Positions 1 to 18,200 of a stretch of 64,000 nt of DNA are shown here, in pieces; position 1 is the first letter of the stretch; each line of letters opens with the position of its first letter. Location: contig CM019238.1 in NCBI GenBank assembly GCA_009741485.1, positions 12,607,030-12,671,029 of the forward strand. The letters run 5' to 3'. The stretch comes from Malurus cyaneus samueli (taxonomy: Eukaryota; Chordata; Aves; Passeriformes; Maluridae). Made by a program: the position numbers and the translations under genes. Below the pieces are notes generated by a model. It saw only the letters and a program-made list of their open reading frames with translations. It ran no database searches and was not told where the DNA came from.

Positions 1-747
1 TGGCTCATCTTTGTTCACAGCTGCCACACAACTGCAACACTGAGTTCTGCACCTTCCCACTTCCCAGGGAATTCAGGATTGTCTCCTGAATCAGAATGGG
101 AGGGCTTAGACTGCCAAAATAAGGAGCCAGCTCAAGATCTGTGGTGCACCTCTGCTCTCAAATGATGTCTTCAGTGCTGACAACTGACTGTTTTCTTCAC
201 AAGAGTGTTTTAGAGTTCAGGTCCACAAATCAGTTTAGGCTGGTCTAAGCCAGCCATCCTTCCATCCCAGCAAGCCACATCAGGGTCACTGACCTGCACT
301 CAGTTGTTTCACTTAGATTATACCACTGCTTATTAGCACAAATGAGCTGAATAGAAAGTGGAAAATGGCTCTTGGAGCCCAGCACTTGGCATTGAATTCT
401 CTATACAAAAAGGAAATGCCTGTCTCTTCAGTTTCTTTTCATTTTTTGTTCACAATTTCTTAAGTGGACAAAGAGAGGTTCCCGGTGATCCTTCTTTGCA
501 GCCATTCATGTGCCTCTGGGAAAGGTTTGGCTTCTGTGCTTGCCAGGCTAATCAAGGAAACAGAAAACACAGAACATTAGTGCATTTAAATCTCAGGCAC
601 TCTAAAGTCTCACGAAAATAGAAAAAATGTTTGGCAGATACACCCACCTGATGCCCACAGCCTCGAGGGCCTCAGTTGGGAAAGAGTAGACAGAAGGGGC
701 TTCTTTGAGATGAAGTTTCCTGACTGAGATATTAGCTAGGGCAGGGG

Positions 748-803
748 AAAAAAAACCAAAAAAAAAAACCAAAAAAAAAAACCAAAAAACCAAAACAAAA
801 AAA

Positions 804-832
<29 letters not shown>
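748..832. repeat. A-rich low-complexity tract
   Basis: About 85 bases are nearly pure A, broken by CC or single C (blocks of the form AAAAAACC, then AAACAAAAC). The long hydrophobic open frames on the - strand here (runs of F, L and V) are translations of the poly-T complement and are not genes. It could be the decayed tail of a retroposon or a simple repeat; no flanking element is recognisable. Confidence 0.85.
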
Positions 833-834
<2 letters not shown>

Positions 835-3800
835 GAGGATAGGACCTGAGTTCCATGTTGGATAAGACCCAAATACAGAAATTAGTTCATCACCCAAGGT
901 AATTAGGCTTTGTAGACAGGAGAAATGGGTTTCCAAGGAGGATCCAGGAAGGCTTGCCCGGGGCCCCAGTGCACTGAACTGACAAACGCTTTGAAATCCT
1001 GCTCTGTGTTTCTTCCTGGGAAAAGCCTTCAGCAGAAACAGCAGTAATTCCTGTGGTCTCTGTGTTGTTGCCCAGCAGAAGCCCCCTGCCATGAGTGGGT
1101 CTCTCTGTGCTCCTGAAGGCTCTGCAGCCTCATGGTCAGGGTTTCAGGGTTTTGGGGATGTGCTGAGCAGGAAGAGTGGGCAACCCTGGCCAGCATTCTC
1201 TCCCCATCTCTGCTCCTTGTAGCCATGGCCCAGTGGTGCCTGTCCCAGCAGCAGCCCAGAAGGGTTTGCGTCTCTTCTTCCTGAACATCTCAAAAGCAAG
1301 AAGGGCTTTTGTAATTTTTGCTCTCACACCTGGAAAGGGAGGAACCCCACAAGACTGTGATTTACATCAATCCCTGGAGCAAGAAAGATGAGTAAAAGCA
1401 AGTAATCAGCATTCCTAAAACCTCTCGTGGTACCTGAGGTACCTTAGCTCTGGAGTGGAGGAACAGCCTCTCCTCTGTTCTGACAGGTACTGAACTCTGA
1501 GCAGAGCTCCCTGCATCCAGGAGAAATCCAGGAATTTCAAAATGTAGCCAAGCTTCATTTTGGCAAGGAGAATATTTCCCACTGTGATTGGGGAGGGACC
1601 CAGGTCCTGCAGAACCCCAAACCCAAAGGGCTCCAGCCCAGCACCAGCTGGGCGGCTGAGGTGTGACCTTGCAGCCAGTGTGACAGCCTGGGAGGCTTTT
1701 TTAGCTGAGCTCCCTAATAGTAGGTTGGTTGTTTATGTGTTTGTTTGTAATTTATTTTTGTGAAAATTTAATCTTCTGGTTTAATAAAATGGCATATTTT
1801 TCCCTTGAGCTGGTGCCCAACCGTCACTGCTCTTCTGGTCTCCTTGCTGGAGGAGATGTTCCAGTGGCCAAGGGCCTAGTGATGCTGGTGGTTGGAGACC
1901 AAGGGAACTCAAAAGAGCAAGACACAGACCTTCAGGTATGTCCTTTCTGGTTTTGCTGATTCCTGAACTTGCTTCCCAATCGCAATTTCACAGGATTTAA
2001 GTACAAAAATTTTTGATAGAAATAATATATTACTATTGTGAAGAGGAAAAACCTGCCCCAGCTTTACCCAGTAGTGAAATGCACATAGATGAGCCTTGAC
2101 TTCACCCTGTGGGCCTGTTTCAGTTTAAGTTGTTCAACATTCTGCAGATAAACCAGTGAAAGCTGGCGCAGGTAATGTGTTTTACTGGATAATTGCAGCT
2201 GGGAGCAGAGGATGCTGGCTGGCAGTGTTCTACAGCCGTGTGCCGGCTGGGTGGTTTGTGTATCGATTTCTTGCCTGGATTGTTTAGAATTCTCCACCAG
2301 TGAGTAAAGAAATGGAAAATTACTGCCTTGTCCGCAGTTGTTACAGAAATCGAAGTCTCCAAGTGGCCCTGGAAATCTTCATGCTGCTTATTCCTGGGGC
2401 CAGAGCTTACTTCTCAGTGTTCTTGTTTAGCTTCTCACACTGAGCTTTTGAGATTCCAATTTGCTCCAGTGACAGATTTTGGTGAGTCACCCCAGCACTA
2501 CCTGGCTGCTCTAGGGGCAGAGGAGCAGCATGGGGCTGCACAGGGATGTGCCTGAGCAACCCCAGCACTCTCCACTTTTGCACAGCAGTGGGAAATGACC
2601 CTTTCATTCTAAACCTGTCCAGCCATTCCTTTTTGTTGCGGTTCCTTGAAGTCCTTCCGTGGCCATCCATGTGTGCCACACAGGCAGAGTGGCAGCCAGT
2701 AACTTTCTAACAGATCTGTCTGACCTGAAGGCTGCCCCGTGCCCACCATCCCACCCAGCTCAGTCTCTTCAAGAGCCTTTGCAGGGGAAAACAGTGGAAA
2801 TCCTCCTAGGGATTCAAATTCTTTATCCATGTGCCTCCTTTCAACAAGGAGGTTTTTCTCTCTAACATATATATGTCTGGAATTTTGCTCCAGTAAATCA
2901 CAGTGTGTATTAATCATTTTTTTTCCAGGCTCTTTGGAAGAGTATTTGGATGTAAAATAAATGGGATTGCCCCTGGAGCCCCTTTCTAAAAGAATGCCCT
3001 ACTGGCCATTTTCTGTGTCCTTGGTGGTAGTTTAACTCATAATTTAAAAACATGATAATCAGTACTTTTGTGTTTGAGCTCTTTAGACCTACTGGAAAAG
3101 CGCCATTTGGATTATGCTCTTCAGATTTTATTACTGTAATTTCATAACCTCTTTCGACTGAATGAGCTGAAAATTAAGTTTTAAATGCTTCAGCACAAGT
3201 GACTGTCAGAACCGCCCTCCTTTCCTGGCTGTTTGTTCTCCTGTTTCCATGTGTTTGCAAACCCAGAGCAATGGACTTTTGATACCCTGCAGCACCTGCT
3301 GCAGCTCTGCTTTGCTGAGGCTCCTGGCTCATTGTCCCTCCTGAGTAGCCATGGGTGCCATCAGCCTCTGCATGACTGTCCCTTGCCAGCTCAAGAAACT
3401 TCAGCCTCTGTCATATCTCTTCCTTTGGTCAGAGCTGCACAAAGGACGAGGTTTTGAAGTAAATATGCATTGTACCACTACTTTTCAAATCTTATCTTCA
3501 TTCCTTCCTTCCTTTGGTGTGTGAGTCATCCCAGCAAACCTGTCGTGCCTTAAATTAGTTGAGCCTTGGAAGGGAACAGAGATAATGAGCCATTCCAAAC
3601 TGGCATTTCTTAAAAGCCAGGGAATGTACAGCACATGGTAGGGTGCTGCTTGAGTCTGCCTCACCTTGTCAAATACATCCTGAGCTCATCAAGGGATGTG
3701 TGTGGTGTCTGTTGGCTTCTGGCCTCCACTCCAGACACCTCAGAAGGGAAGCTGTTCTGAAAAGGTCCTGCTCGTGGAGCTCCAGCTCTCTGGCCTCAAA

Positions 3801-4739
3801 CCAGTGATGCATTCGCAGAAGGGGTGACTTCAGATACTGTGAGATGTGTACGAGCTTTGAAGTGTTCATCAGAGGCGAGAGGGCTCCTTGTGAGCTCAGT
3901 GCAGTGGGGTGTGAGTGTGGGTTGTGTGTGGTCCCTGCTCACTGTTCCTGTGCCTGTGCAGGAGGACTCAAAGGGGCTCTATCTGGTGCCCTGCAGAGTG
4001 AGCTGCAGGCAGAGGTCACAGAATTAGTGTCCCCGATAACAGCTCGCATGCATATCACACACAGAAAGTGACTTACCCCTTCCACTCTTGGCCAAATCCC
4101 TTTCATTAGCAAAGAGTTTTCTGCTAAGGAAAAGTAGATTTTTGGGTTTTTTTGTTTGTTTGTTTTATTTTCTGTCTTAACTACCACGGAGAGGGGGAGA
4201 AAAGCCAAAGAACTTCCTAAAAAGAAAACACACTGTAAGGTGTGTCCAAGGCTCAGAGGCTTCTGAAGCTGAGTTCCTCCCAGCAAAAGACAATGCACAT
4301 TGATGGGTTGAAATCCTTCACGAGTGGGCTGTAGGAACCAACACAAAAGGCAGACAATGATGGCCCAAGCCATTGCCAGGCTGGAGCACTCAGAGCTGGC
4401 AGGACACCACAGGTAGGAGCTGGCTGTTATTGTTGCGTACTTTGGTTTCACATCCCATTAAAAACCAGGGGGCCAGCAATAAGATGGGAGTTGGGTGTGC
4501 TGCCAATCATTCTGTATGACTTTCTTCCAAGGAGGAAAAAAAAGAAGTCTGAAGATCCAGTCCCAGTGGGTCACTAGACAAGGCCCATCAGTGCGGGGAG
4601 GGGACATAGTTACAATGGTAAATTAGTTCTCTTTGTTCTGTCACCCAAGCCTTACAGCTGAACCTCAAGGGCTATAAATCCATTTTAAAGCTTTTCTTTT
4701 CCAAGCATCCTGAAGTTCCATCATTAATAGCTTTTATGT

Positions 4740-5060
4740 ACTTGCCATTTGTATTTTGAATAATAAAACCTAAATTGTAACTGTTCACAGGACATCAAAT
4801 GCAATTGCTATGGCATTGTTGCCCTTTTCTTATTTCGATTTTTGAAGCCCATTTTGTACAAATTGCCCCTCCACCCACGAATCTCAGAGCCAGTTAGAGC
4901 ACATGATAACGGCAGGCTCTGGCCTAATAATGCACATGAAAGCACTGTTCCCATGTCGGTGGCAACTAATGCCGGATCATATTCTGTCCCTGGGGAAATT
5001 GAGCTTTGGTTGGGCAAGTATGTGCCCTTCTCAGTTACTGCCCCCTGAATTTTAATTTGA
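4740..5060. other. Candidate conserved non-coding element
   Basis: This roughly 320-base block is more even in base use than its surroundings. It has no simple repeats, keeps several CpG dinucleotides outside any CpG island, and contains homeodomain-like TAAT/ATTA cores and ATGCACATG-type motifs. Both strands have short open frames with no domain. It lies about 0.8-1.1 kb upstream of the receptor promoter region, so an enhancer is possible. This is a judgement from composition only; cross-species alignment would decide. Confidence 0.2.
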
Positions 5061-5869
5061 TTTAAGTTGGAAGATGAATTTAGAATTAGGTTGTATTTTC
5101 TGTTCTAGATCTGCAATGTCCATTGCTTAGAAATCTGGTGTGTCCATGTCAGGTGAGGGAAGCCTGAAAGCCTCTGTGTGGCAGTTAAAGCTCAGGCTGG
5201 AGGGAAGTCCCAGCAGCACACAGAGGGCTAGGCTCAGGTGGAAGTGCCTGGTAACAAAGCTCTCACCCTGCTGCCACCTCAGGCAAACCTGAGTTGGGTT
5301 ATAACATGTGTCTGGGCTGTGCACATTGGGTAGCACATGCAGTATAAGGCATGATAATAAATATTTCAGGGGCTCAGTTATACTTTTTGTGCCCTAGAAT
5401 CTGACAGACAGACACCAATATCTGAAAGCAAAATGAAGAGTTCTGCAGCTCCTCAGTTCCAAAGCCTCCTGGTGTCTGTGTATCTGCACTGTTATTAATT
5501 CTTCTGTCCACAGGGAAACCAGCCCTCCAGAAAACAAAAAGACCTTCTGACATTTAAGAGTAAGACACAGAAAGAAAAGACACTGAATACCTTTAATACC
5601 TCCAGCCTGTAAAGTCTCCTCAGAGACAGGCAGGTAACTGGAATTTTGCTCCAGGACAGGCACAAAACTCTAATAATTTTATTCCACAATGCAGCCATTC
5701 CTGCTCCTGAAGTGTTTTGTCCTGAGAACTAAAAAGCAAACAAGCATCAATAAGAGATTTATCTAATGACGTGGAAGACATGGGACCTGCAGTTCCATGT
5801 TGTTATTAGGGAACAAACAGGACGACCGGAGCTGCTTATTGAACTGGACTGGGCTGTTAACCCCCGGAG

Positions 5870-6578
5870 TCAGAATAAAAGGAAACCGCGGCACCAGTTA
5901 GACCCTGGAAACGGCTCCCGGGACCGGCGGCGCCCCGCCCGTGCCTTTTTTTTATGAATGAAGCAGCTCTGCCCCTACCGGAGGCTCCACCCCCGCCGGC
6001 TCCACGTGCGGAGGGGCCGGGGTGCGGGGGTGCGCGGGGAGAGGGGCGCGGGGGGCGGGGGAGGAGGGCGCGGGGTGCGCGGGGTGCGGGGCGCGGGTGC
6101 GCGGGGTGCGGGGTGCAGGGCGGAGAGTGCACGGTGAGAGGGGTGTGCGAGGTGCGCGGGGTGCGCGGGGTGCGGGGTGGCGGAGAGTGCACGGTGAGGG
6201 GGTGTGCGAGGTGCGCGGGTGCGTGCGGGGTGCGGGGTGCAGGGGGAGAGTGCACGGTGAGAGGGGTGTGCGAGGTGCGCGGGGTGCGCGGGGTGCGGGG
6301 TGCAGGGCGGAGAGTGCACGGTGAGAGGGGTGTGCAAGGTGCGTGCAGAGCGCGGTGTGCGGAGTGCGGGGTGCAGTGCGGAGTGTGCAGAGCGGGGTGT
6401 GCGATGCGGGGTGTGCACTGCGGGGTCTGCGGGGTCTGCGGTGCGGGGTTTGCGGAGTGTGCGGTGCGGGATGTGCAGAGTGTGCGGTGCGGGGTGGGCA
6501 GCGCGGGGAGCCGGAGGAGCCGCTGCTGCCCCTTGGGACCGGGCGCCGACGGGGACAAAAACGCCCGGGCAGTGGCAG
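5870..6578 (+). promoter_or_regulatory. GC-rich promoter and non-coding first exon of the GPR83-like gene
   Basis: From about 5880 the sequence becomes strongly GC- and CpG-rich and stays so to about 6580, as in a vertebrate CpG-island promoter. An AATAAAAGG-type AT patch at about 5873 sits just before it and could act as a weak TATA element. The stretch ends in a strong splice donor: exon base 6578, then GTAAGTGAG. The next acceptor on the same strand is at 6967/6968, followed by the receptor start codon. I therefore read this as an untranslated first exon plus promoter. The transcription start is not visible. The long open frames here on both strands come from the repeat and are not proteins. 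Confidence 0.55.
6119..6370. repeat. GC-rich minisatellite, ~60-64 bp unit, about 4 copies
   Basis: The motif GAGAGTGCACGGTGAG recurs at about 6123, 6183, 6247 and 6311, followed each time by runs of GGTGTGCGAGGTGCGCGGGG. The period is 60-64 bases, and copies differ by small indels within GGTGCGCG blocks. Shorter degenerate GTGCGGGGT repeats flank it from 6005 to about 6510. The array lies inside the probable untranslated first exon or promoter of the receptor gene. Open frames through it on both strands are repeat artefacts (Gly/Arg/Cys-rich or Pro/His/Thr-rich). Confidence 0.85.
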
Positions 6579-6987
6579 GTAAGTGAGAGGGGGTAAGGAT
6601 AAGAGTTAGGGAGGGCGCTAAGGGTGGGGAATTTGGTTTCTCCTTGTGGTTGTAGTGTGCAGGAAGCTGGTGTGTAACCATGATGTAATGTATGCACTAT
6701 CACGTACAGACCTATCTGGTCTGGGAAGTGAAGCGTTGGTTTCTATTCAGAATGCAGATTGTTGCTGGAAAGGTATCTTTGTCTGTTTTTAGAGTGGAAG
6801 GTGAACATTTCTGCATTGGGAAGAAACTTCTGCAGCAGCAGCACAGGATGGTCAGGCAGCCTGCTTGAGCCCAGAGCTCACCTGCAAAGCTCTTGCTCTT
6901 CTTGATATAAGAGAGAATGTGTGTTCCCAGACCAGCCTCTTTCTGACATACCTGGAACTGCTCCCCAGCAGGGAAGACTGCACTTGA

Positions 6988-12374
<5,387 letters not shown>

Positions 12375-14896
12375 GCCACGGGGCTAAGGGGGGTTATCTG
12401 GCTGGGGGAGGCATCAAAGGGCATCTCCCAGTGTCCCCTCAGGAACCAGCATTGCTGCTCTGCTATCTTACTGCTGACTTTGGCCCGTCTCACTGCAACC
12501 CCTCCTCTGCTTGGCATGGTGGGCACAGAGCCTCTCCAGCACTCTACCAGCAAAGCCCGTGCTGCAGCTGGCCCAGGGACAGGAATACGTACAGGGGACA
12601 TAGACCTTCTCCAACACGGTGACCTGCTTTCAGGTTTTCCTTTTTATGGCTAAGAGAGGGAGTCGACCTGGCTTTCTGTCACTGGCCTAAGTCACTGACC
12701 TGTAACACATGTCATAACATGGGGCTCTGCACATCACAGGATCCATTATAAGTGTTTGAAGGAAGGCCTTGGACATCCAGATGAACTCCATCCATAGGAA
12801 GTATCACCAGATAGTGTATAGCAAAGCCTCCCAGCAGAGGTAAGGATTGTTAACAGCAATTTTCCCCTCAGATGCTGATGCTCCTCCTGCCCTGTCTCTG
12901 TCCCATCCACAGCAGCTGGAAGCCAGCCCTTACCAAGGGGAGCAGAAATGCGCCCCAGGAGCCATGGCTGTACACTCAGATGGCATGATGATGGACTAAT
13001 GTAATCCAGTGAGATGTTCTTTTTATTATAAATACATTAATTCAGGAAAGAGAGCTACACTGGCACTTCGTAAAAGGCCACAAAATATTTCTTCAGGGCT
13101 GTAGCATTCACCCACTCAAGAATGGAATCATTCTGCATTGTTACTAGTTGCTGTAAAAGTCCCATTTAAACAACAGGAGGGCAAGAAAGGGCTGGAAGGA
13201 ATGTCCTGTGAGAAACTGAGGATTCTGGGGCTGTCTAGTTGGTGCAAAACAGGTTATGGACTCCAGTAGCTGAAGGGCAGCCACGTATGCTGGGGGGTTC
13301 CTGGGTCTGCCCTGGTGATAGTCCGGACAGAACTTCTGCCTAGAGAGGCAGTGAGGGGGCCAAGTGGCTTGAGGGAATAAGGACATACTCCCACCATCTT
13401 CCCAGAGGAGGATGAGCCAGATCAAGGAAGGGAAACTTGAGGACTGATTTTTCTTTTTTTTTTTTTTTCTTTTTATGTTCCATTTGCACAGTGAGAAGGA
13501 ATAGGACAGAAGGGAAGAGAGTTGTTGCTTCAAGCCACTTGACCCCAGCTGGGCACCTCGTCTGCGCACTGCAATGCACACCAGAAGAAGACAGCAGAGC
13601 ACGAGGAGTGGCAGCAGGGATGGTTGAATACTTGGTCCTTGAGAGATGTTGCTTGGAGCTCACAATCGCTGAACGTGGGAATTCAAAGCTGCCTGTGCCT
13701 GGTGTCAGTGCTGTCCTCCTTCAGTGTAGAGCAGGGTTTGTTTTCAGTCATAAAGTATTGTGAGTTTTTCAAAATGTGAAGATAATCTCCAATTAATGAG
13801 CATCACTTCATTTAATTATTAAGATAAGCTATCATTTGCTTTTTTATTGTTCCTCACCCCTCATTACCTTTTGCTGAGCAGCTCTCTAAGTGCCATATAT
13901 TGTCTTTCATATTTCTTAGCTTTGTTTTCCTTCCTTCCTTCCTTTCTTTAAATGGCTTAATAACCTTTTTTTTCGGGAGGAATCAGACCTTATTCCAAAG
14001 AAGAGGGTCTCTCCACACTACCTTGATCTTCTGCTAATCCCTGTAGTTAGCCATTTCTTGCTGTGAGAAATAACCTGGCTGGTTTTCTTCCTTGGATCTG
14101 TCAATTGCAGCATCTCCTCATTGCTGAATTTTTCTCCCCTAAATGGGCAGGATGTAAGAGCTGACTGTATCGAATCTCTGTAACAGCTCAGCTATCTGGA
14201 CTGATAATTATCAATGCCTGAGTGAGATTCAGAGCCTCACATACTTTGCCCAGTGCCTCGAGGCTTCTGTATCACTTAAAGATGCCCCCCTGGCCTCCAG
14301 CAGCTCTCAGGCAAATATAGAATGCACAATATTAAAAAAAAAAATAACCTGAGTGATGTTTGATCAGGGCAAGGACAGTGTCTGGGAGGCAGGAGGGTGC
14401 ACCCCTGCTGGACTCCAAGCCAGGATGTGGAAAAGGGAATCAGTGAAATTCAGCTTTTGCTGGGTCTGAGTCAACTGCAGGTAATGAGATGCTTAAACAT
14501 TCCTCAATCTGTATCCAGTCCTGCTGCCCACCAGTGGGAATGGCTTCCTGAGCCACGCAGGAAGTGGTCCAGTGACCGAGATCCAGGGGACATCTCCCAG
14601 AGGAGAGACCCCGGCTGCCCGGGGTGTGCTCCCGGTCCCAGCTGGACAGTGCTGGTGGGCACAGGGTCCTGCAGCAGCAGCGCACTTTGCTCCCTGCAGA
14701 CCCAGGCTGGAGCCGGACAGGAGTGTGGGATGGGAGGAGAATCCCCCCGAGAACCTCTGCTATGAGGAGCCCCCTCTCTCCCTCTTCCTGTCTGCAGATC
14801 GAACCCTCACCCTGCGCCCTCGGTGGCTGCGGCGCGGCCCCCTGGCCAGGCGAAGCCCCCGGGAGGCAAAACCCAGAGGGAGAATTTGGAGGGCAG
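12375..14896. other. 3' flank of the receptor gene, no further gene seen
   Basis: The sequence directly after the stop at 12374 should include the receptor 3' UTR, but I see no canonical AATAAA on the + strand within the first kilobase, so the transcript end cannot be placed. The rest is non-coding, with a T-rich run at about 13449-13473 and short CCTT and A-rich tracts near 13930 and 14333. Open frames here have no domains and no consistent splice signals. Confidence 0.5.
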
Positions 14897-15251
14897 ATTA
14901 TTGAAACACTGAGTCACCACGAGTCTGCTCCAGGGAAACTATTTGAGCACACACAAATCAGCGTGCAAAGATCCAGCGAGACATGTCGGAGTGATTAACA
15001 GCCCAAATTTATTAAGGTTAGCTCATGCCAAATGCAGCAGAGTGCCTTCAGCAGAGTTGCTGATGAAGACGATAACGGGGAACAGAGTGCAGGGGATACC
15101 TGAATTCCAGAGACAAATCCTCTTATATAGCCTCCTCACATAATGAACAAAGAAACCACAACATGCCAACTAGATTAACAAAACCCTAGCAGAAAAACCC
15201 CCACAATGAGTCAGAAAATTAGCTCAGGAAGGAGAAACAGAATACAATTAT
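14897..15251 (-). mobile_element. Solo LTR of an endogenous retrovirus, 345 bp, with 5-bp target duplication
   Basis: On the + strand the block 14902-15246 starts TG and ends CA and is flanked by direct repeats ATTAT at 14897-14901 and 15247-15251. Read on the - strand it has the order of an LTR: U3, then a TATA box (CTATATAAGAGG, about 15119-15130), then about 110 bases later an AATAAA signal (15008-15013), then U5. No internal retroviral sequence, primer-binding site or polypurine tract adjoins either end, so it is a solo LTR left by recombination between two LTRs. A 5-bp duplication fits several avian ERV classes; I do not assign a family. It encodes no protein. Confidence 0.8.
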
Positions 15252-18200
15252 CATCACTTAGCTCTTCAAGTGGAAAACAGTACGGAGGGGCTGGCCAAAG
15301 CACGCTGCAGGGATAAAAGGGAATGTCCTCAGTTAAATCCAGTTTAAGCCCCGAAAGTGGGGATGTAGGTGGGCAAGTGTCAGACCATCTTCTGGCACGG
15401 CGAAATAACTCAGCATCTTAGGTCATTCACAGACCAGGGGAGGAAGAGACAGGAAGGAGCCTGACCCTTACCTGGGAGTCTGGATGTGAAAGGCACACCC
15501 CGAATTCCCGCGTGGGAGAGGATATGCAGCCGCCCGGTGCCCCAGGCAGCAGGAGAGTCTGTCCCTGGAGCCGGGGCACGCAGCTCTGCCCTCTCACCGA
15601 CTGGAGCCAAGCCGCCTGCCCCCCAGCAGAACCCGCCCGATCCCCCCCGCCACCTCCCCCCGTCCACACTCCTGCACTGCGGTGGGCAAAGGAACGCTTC
15701 TGATCTCCCAGACTTTGGATGGAGCCCAGGCAGGAATACCGGCAAGTGAGGGCAGGTTTAGCACCAGGCACAGAGTGCAGTCAGCGCTTGGTTTGAATAC
15801 TGAGGGCGTTTCAGTAGCTGCCCTGTCCCGCCAGTGCTCAGCAGTGATCCCCACCCCAGTGCGAGGGTCTGTTCCTAAACTGCTCCCCGAAGGTGATAGC
15901 AGAGTGCTCCCAGTGCTTGGCTCTTCCCAATCTGCACTGGAGCAGGACTAAAGGCCTTTGGGGTCCCTGATGGGATGGGGCAGGGGTCAGCAGCAGGTAC
16001 CAAATGCTCCGAGCAGTGCTGGGGAGAGCTGGGAGGGGCCGGCCAGAGCAGGAGGGGTGCGGGCACTGTGCCCGGAGGAGCAAACTCCACAGGCAGCAGA
16101 TGAAAAGCACCTCTTGCCCTGCGCTCCATCCCTGGTATTTTGTTCTTTGCCCTGATAATAAGGGCTGAATTAATGCATTTAGCCCTTGATTGACGTTTCA
16201 CTCCCCCAGCAGCACACACTGGCTGATGCTGCCGGGTTCAGCAGTGCCAAATTGCAGAAGGACACTGCAATGAGCTGTCAGTGGAGAGCAGCTGTCACTT
16301 AACCAGAGGTGAGAGAGAAAAAATAGTAATAAACCTCCAAAAAGCCACAGGCTGAACTCTGCAGGAACTACATATCTGATTGTACAACACAATAGTCTGT
16401 CACTTGAAGGGACTTCTCTGTGACAAGCCCCTAAATTCTTGCTGGCAGATGGGAGCAGACTAATTGCTTTATAAAATTAGATGAATGAACCATCTAATGC
16501 ATCTGCTGGAGACAAACCCAATTGCTTTATGGGACACTTAAGGGACAAGTACAGGGAGTGTCCCCATTAATGGGATTTCTACTTATTACTTTGCAATTAA
16601 TGGGGCTTCCGAGCGTGGAGGTTTATATCCTCTATATCATTTCCACAATATCAATCCCATTTCATTGCATACATCCGTATCCAATCCATATTGTGTCCTG
16701 CAGGCCATAGATCCATGGCAGGATCCTGTCTGCAGGGACTTGCAGTTGGTGTTTGTAGCTGACAGCAGCAACAGGGATTTTCAAAGCCTCATTTTGACCA
16801 TTTCTTGCTGTTCCTACAGCATTGCAGAAGTCATTGCTGTTTCAAACCCATACTTGGAGCCAAGCTGAGCACCACAATCAGTGTGATTCCAGGGTGGCCA
16901 GACCATGGGTCCTGTTAGGAGATAATTTATGATACCTAACAAAAATTATGGAAGCAAGTTTCAGAGCAGCAGATTTTGTTCCTATTTTTGAGACAGAGAT
17001 AATGCTTGTTTGCAGCCACATCCTGTCTCAGGCAGTTTTCCACAGGAATTAAGCGATCAATTGATCAATGGCCTCAACCTTTTGCAGCTTTCTTCTCCTT
17101 CCACAGCTTACTTTGACCTTTTACTGGTGATACATGCCAAACATGGTAGAATTCAGAATACAAGGAGTGCCTGGATCACTTCCAGATGGATTTACCACAG
17201 TTCCATCAGCGGGGAGTTGTAGTAAAAAGCTGTATTTCACTGGGTGGCTCTGGGCTATTTCGGGCAGTTTCATTCACTTCCAAACTGTGATACACTGCTC
17301 ACACATTTCACCTTCAGTTAATAAACCAAGTCCCTCCTAAAGGCTGGAAAGGAATTGAGTTTTAGTTTTTACCATTTCAGTGTTACTTCCGCAATACATT
17401 GTTGTTCCTGAACTCCTCTTCACAGTTCAGTTATTGAACTGTTTGTCTCCATTTTCCACCCTGTTCTGGAATTAAAGGCATCAGTTGTTCCTGCTGACGA
17501 ACAGTGACTGACACCAACTGCTCCCTCATGGAGATGGCAATGGCTGCACTCCAAATAAAGGCTTTATGCAGGATCCTGTCCCTCTTTATGTTCATGTTTC
17601 TATGGCAGGATATAGATTTTTTCCTCGTTATTGAATTTGACACACCCTGTGTTCTATTTAAGAGAATTGCACTAACTTGCCTTACTTTGCCTCCCATTCA
17701 GGAGAATGTAAGTATTCTGCTGTCCTGCACACCTTGAAGGGCTAGATGTAGGGAAATTCATCCTCCAGGAGAACTGTTTTGGTTAACAAAGATAGTAAAG
17801 ACCATGAATATTTAGCAATATACTCAGGCATCTCAGCTATAAATGGGAACAACTTCACCACTTGGCTGATTCTTGACTTCTTTGTGAAGCCAAGTTGTCA
17901 AATTTTTATTTTTTTTTTTTTGCCTTTGTTTCCCCTGGGCACTGAGAAAGAAAGAGGAAGGTAGGACAAGTGTCCTATTTTCCTGTCTGCAGTGTGGAGC
18001 ATTGCTAGCACATTCTCTGCTCCCCCTCCTCATACAAGTGGGGGACAGGAGCCTTTCCTCCATTTCCTTTCTGTCTGTATTGATGTGTTTGTGCCCACAC
18101 ACACACACTCTGGACGCCAGGCTGCCATTTCAAATGTCATTTTTGGCACAGGTGCTGCAGGGCAGGAGTTGATTCTGGTGGTGCCCAGGGCAGAGGGTGT

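Larger units (their letters stand above)
1..5850. other. Non-coding left flank
   Basis: No exon can be supported in this stretch on either strand. The open frames are short, lack recognisable domains and have no matching splice partners. The base composition is ordinary avian intergenic DNA with scattered A-rich and T-rich runs. Two things stand out and have their own entries: an A-rich low-complexity tract near 750-830 and a compositionally distinct block at about 4740-5060. Because the receptor gene begins near 5.9 kb on the + strand, this is its upstream region and may hold its regulatory sequence. Confidence 0.6.

Noticed and set aside
5857..6703. Long open frames on both strands (up to 274 codons)
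   Set aside because: They run through the GC-rich minisatellite and give Gly/Cys/Arg or Pro/His/Thr repeats in all frames; no start or splice logic supports a protein.
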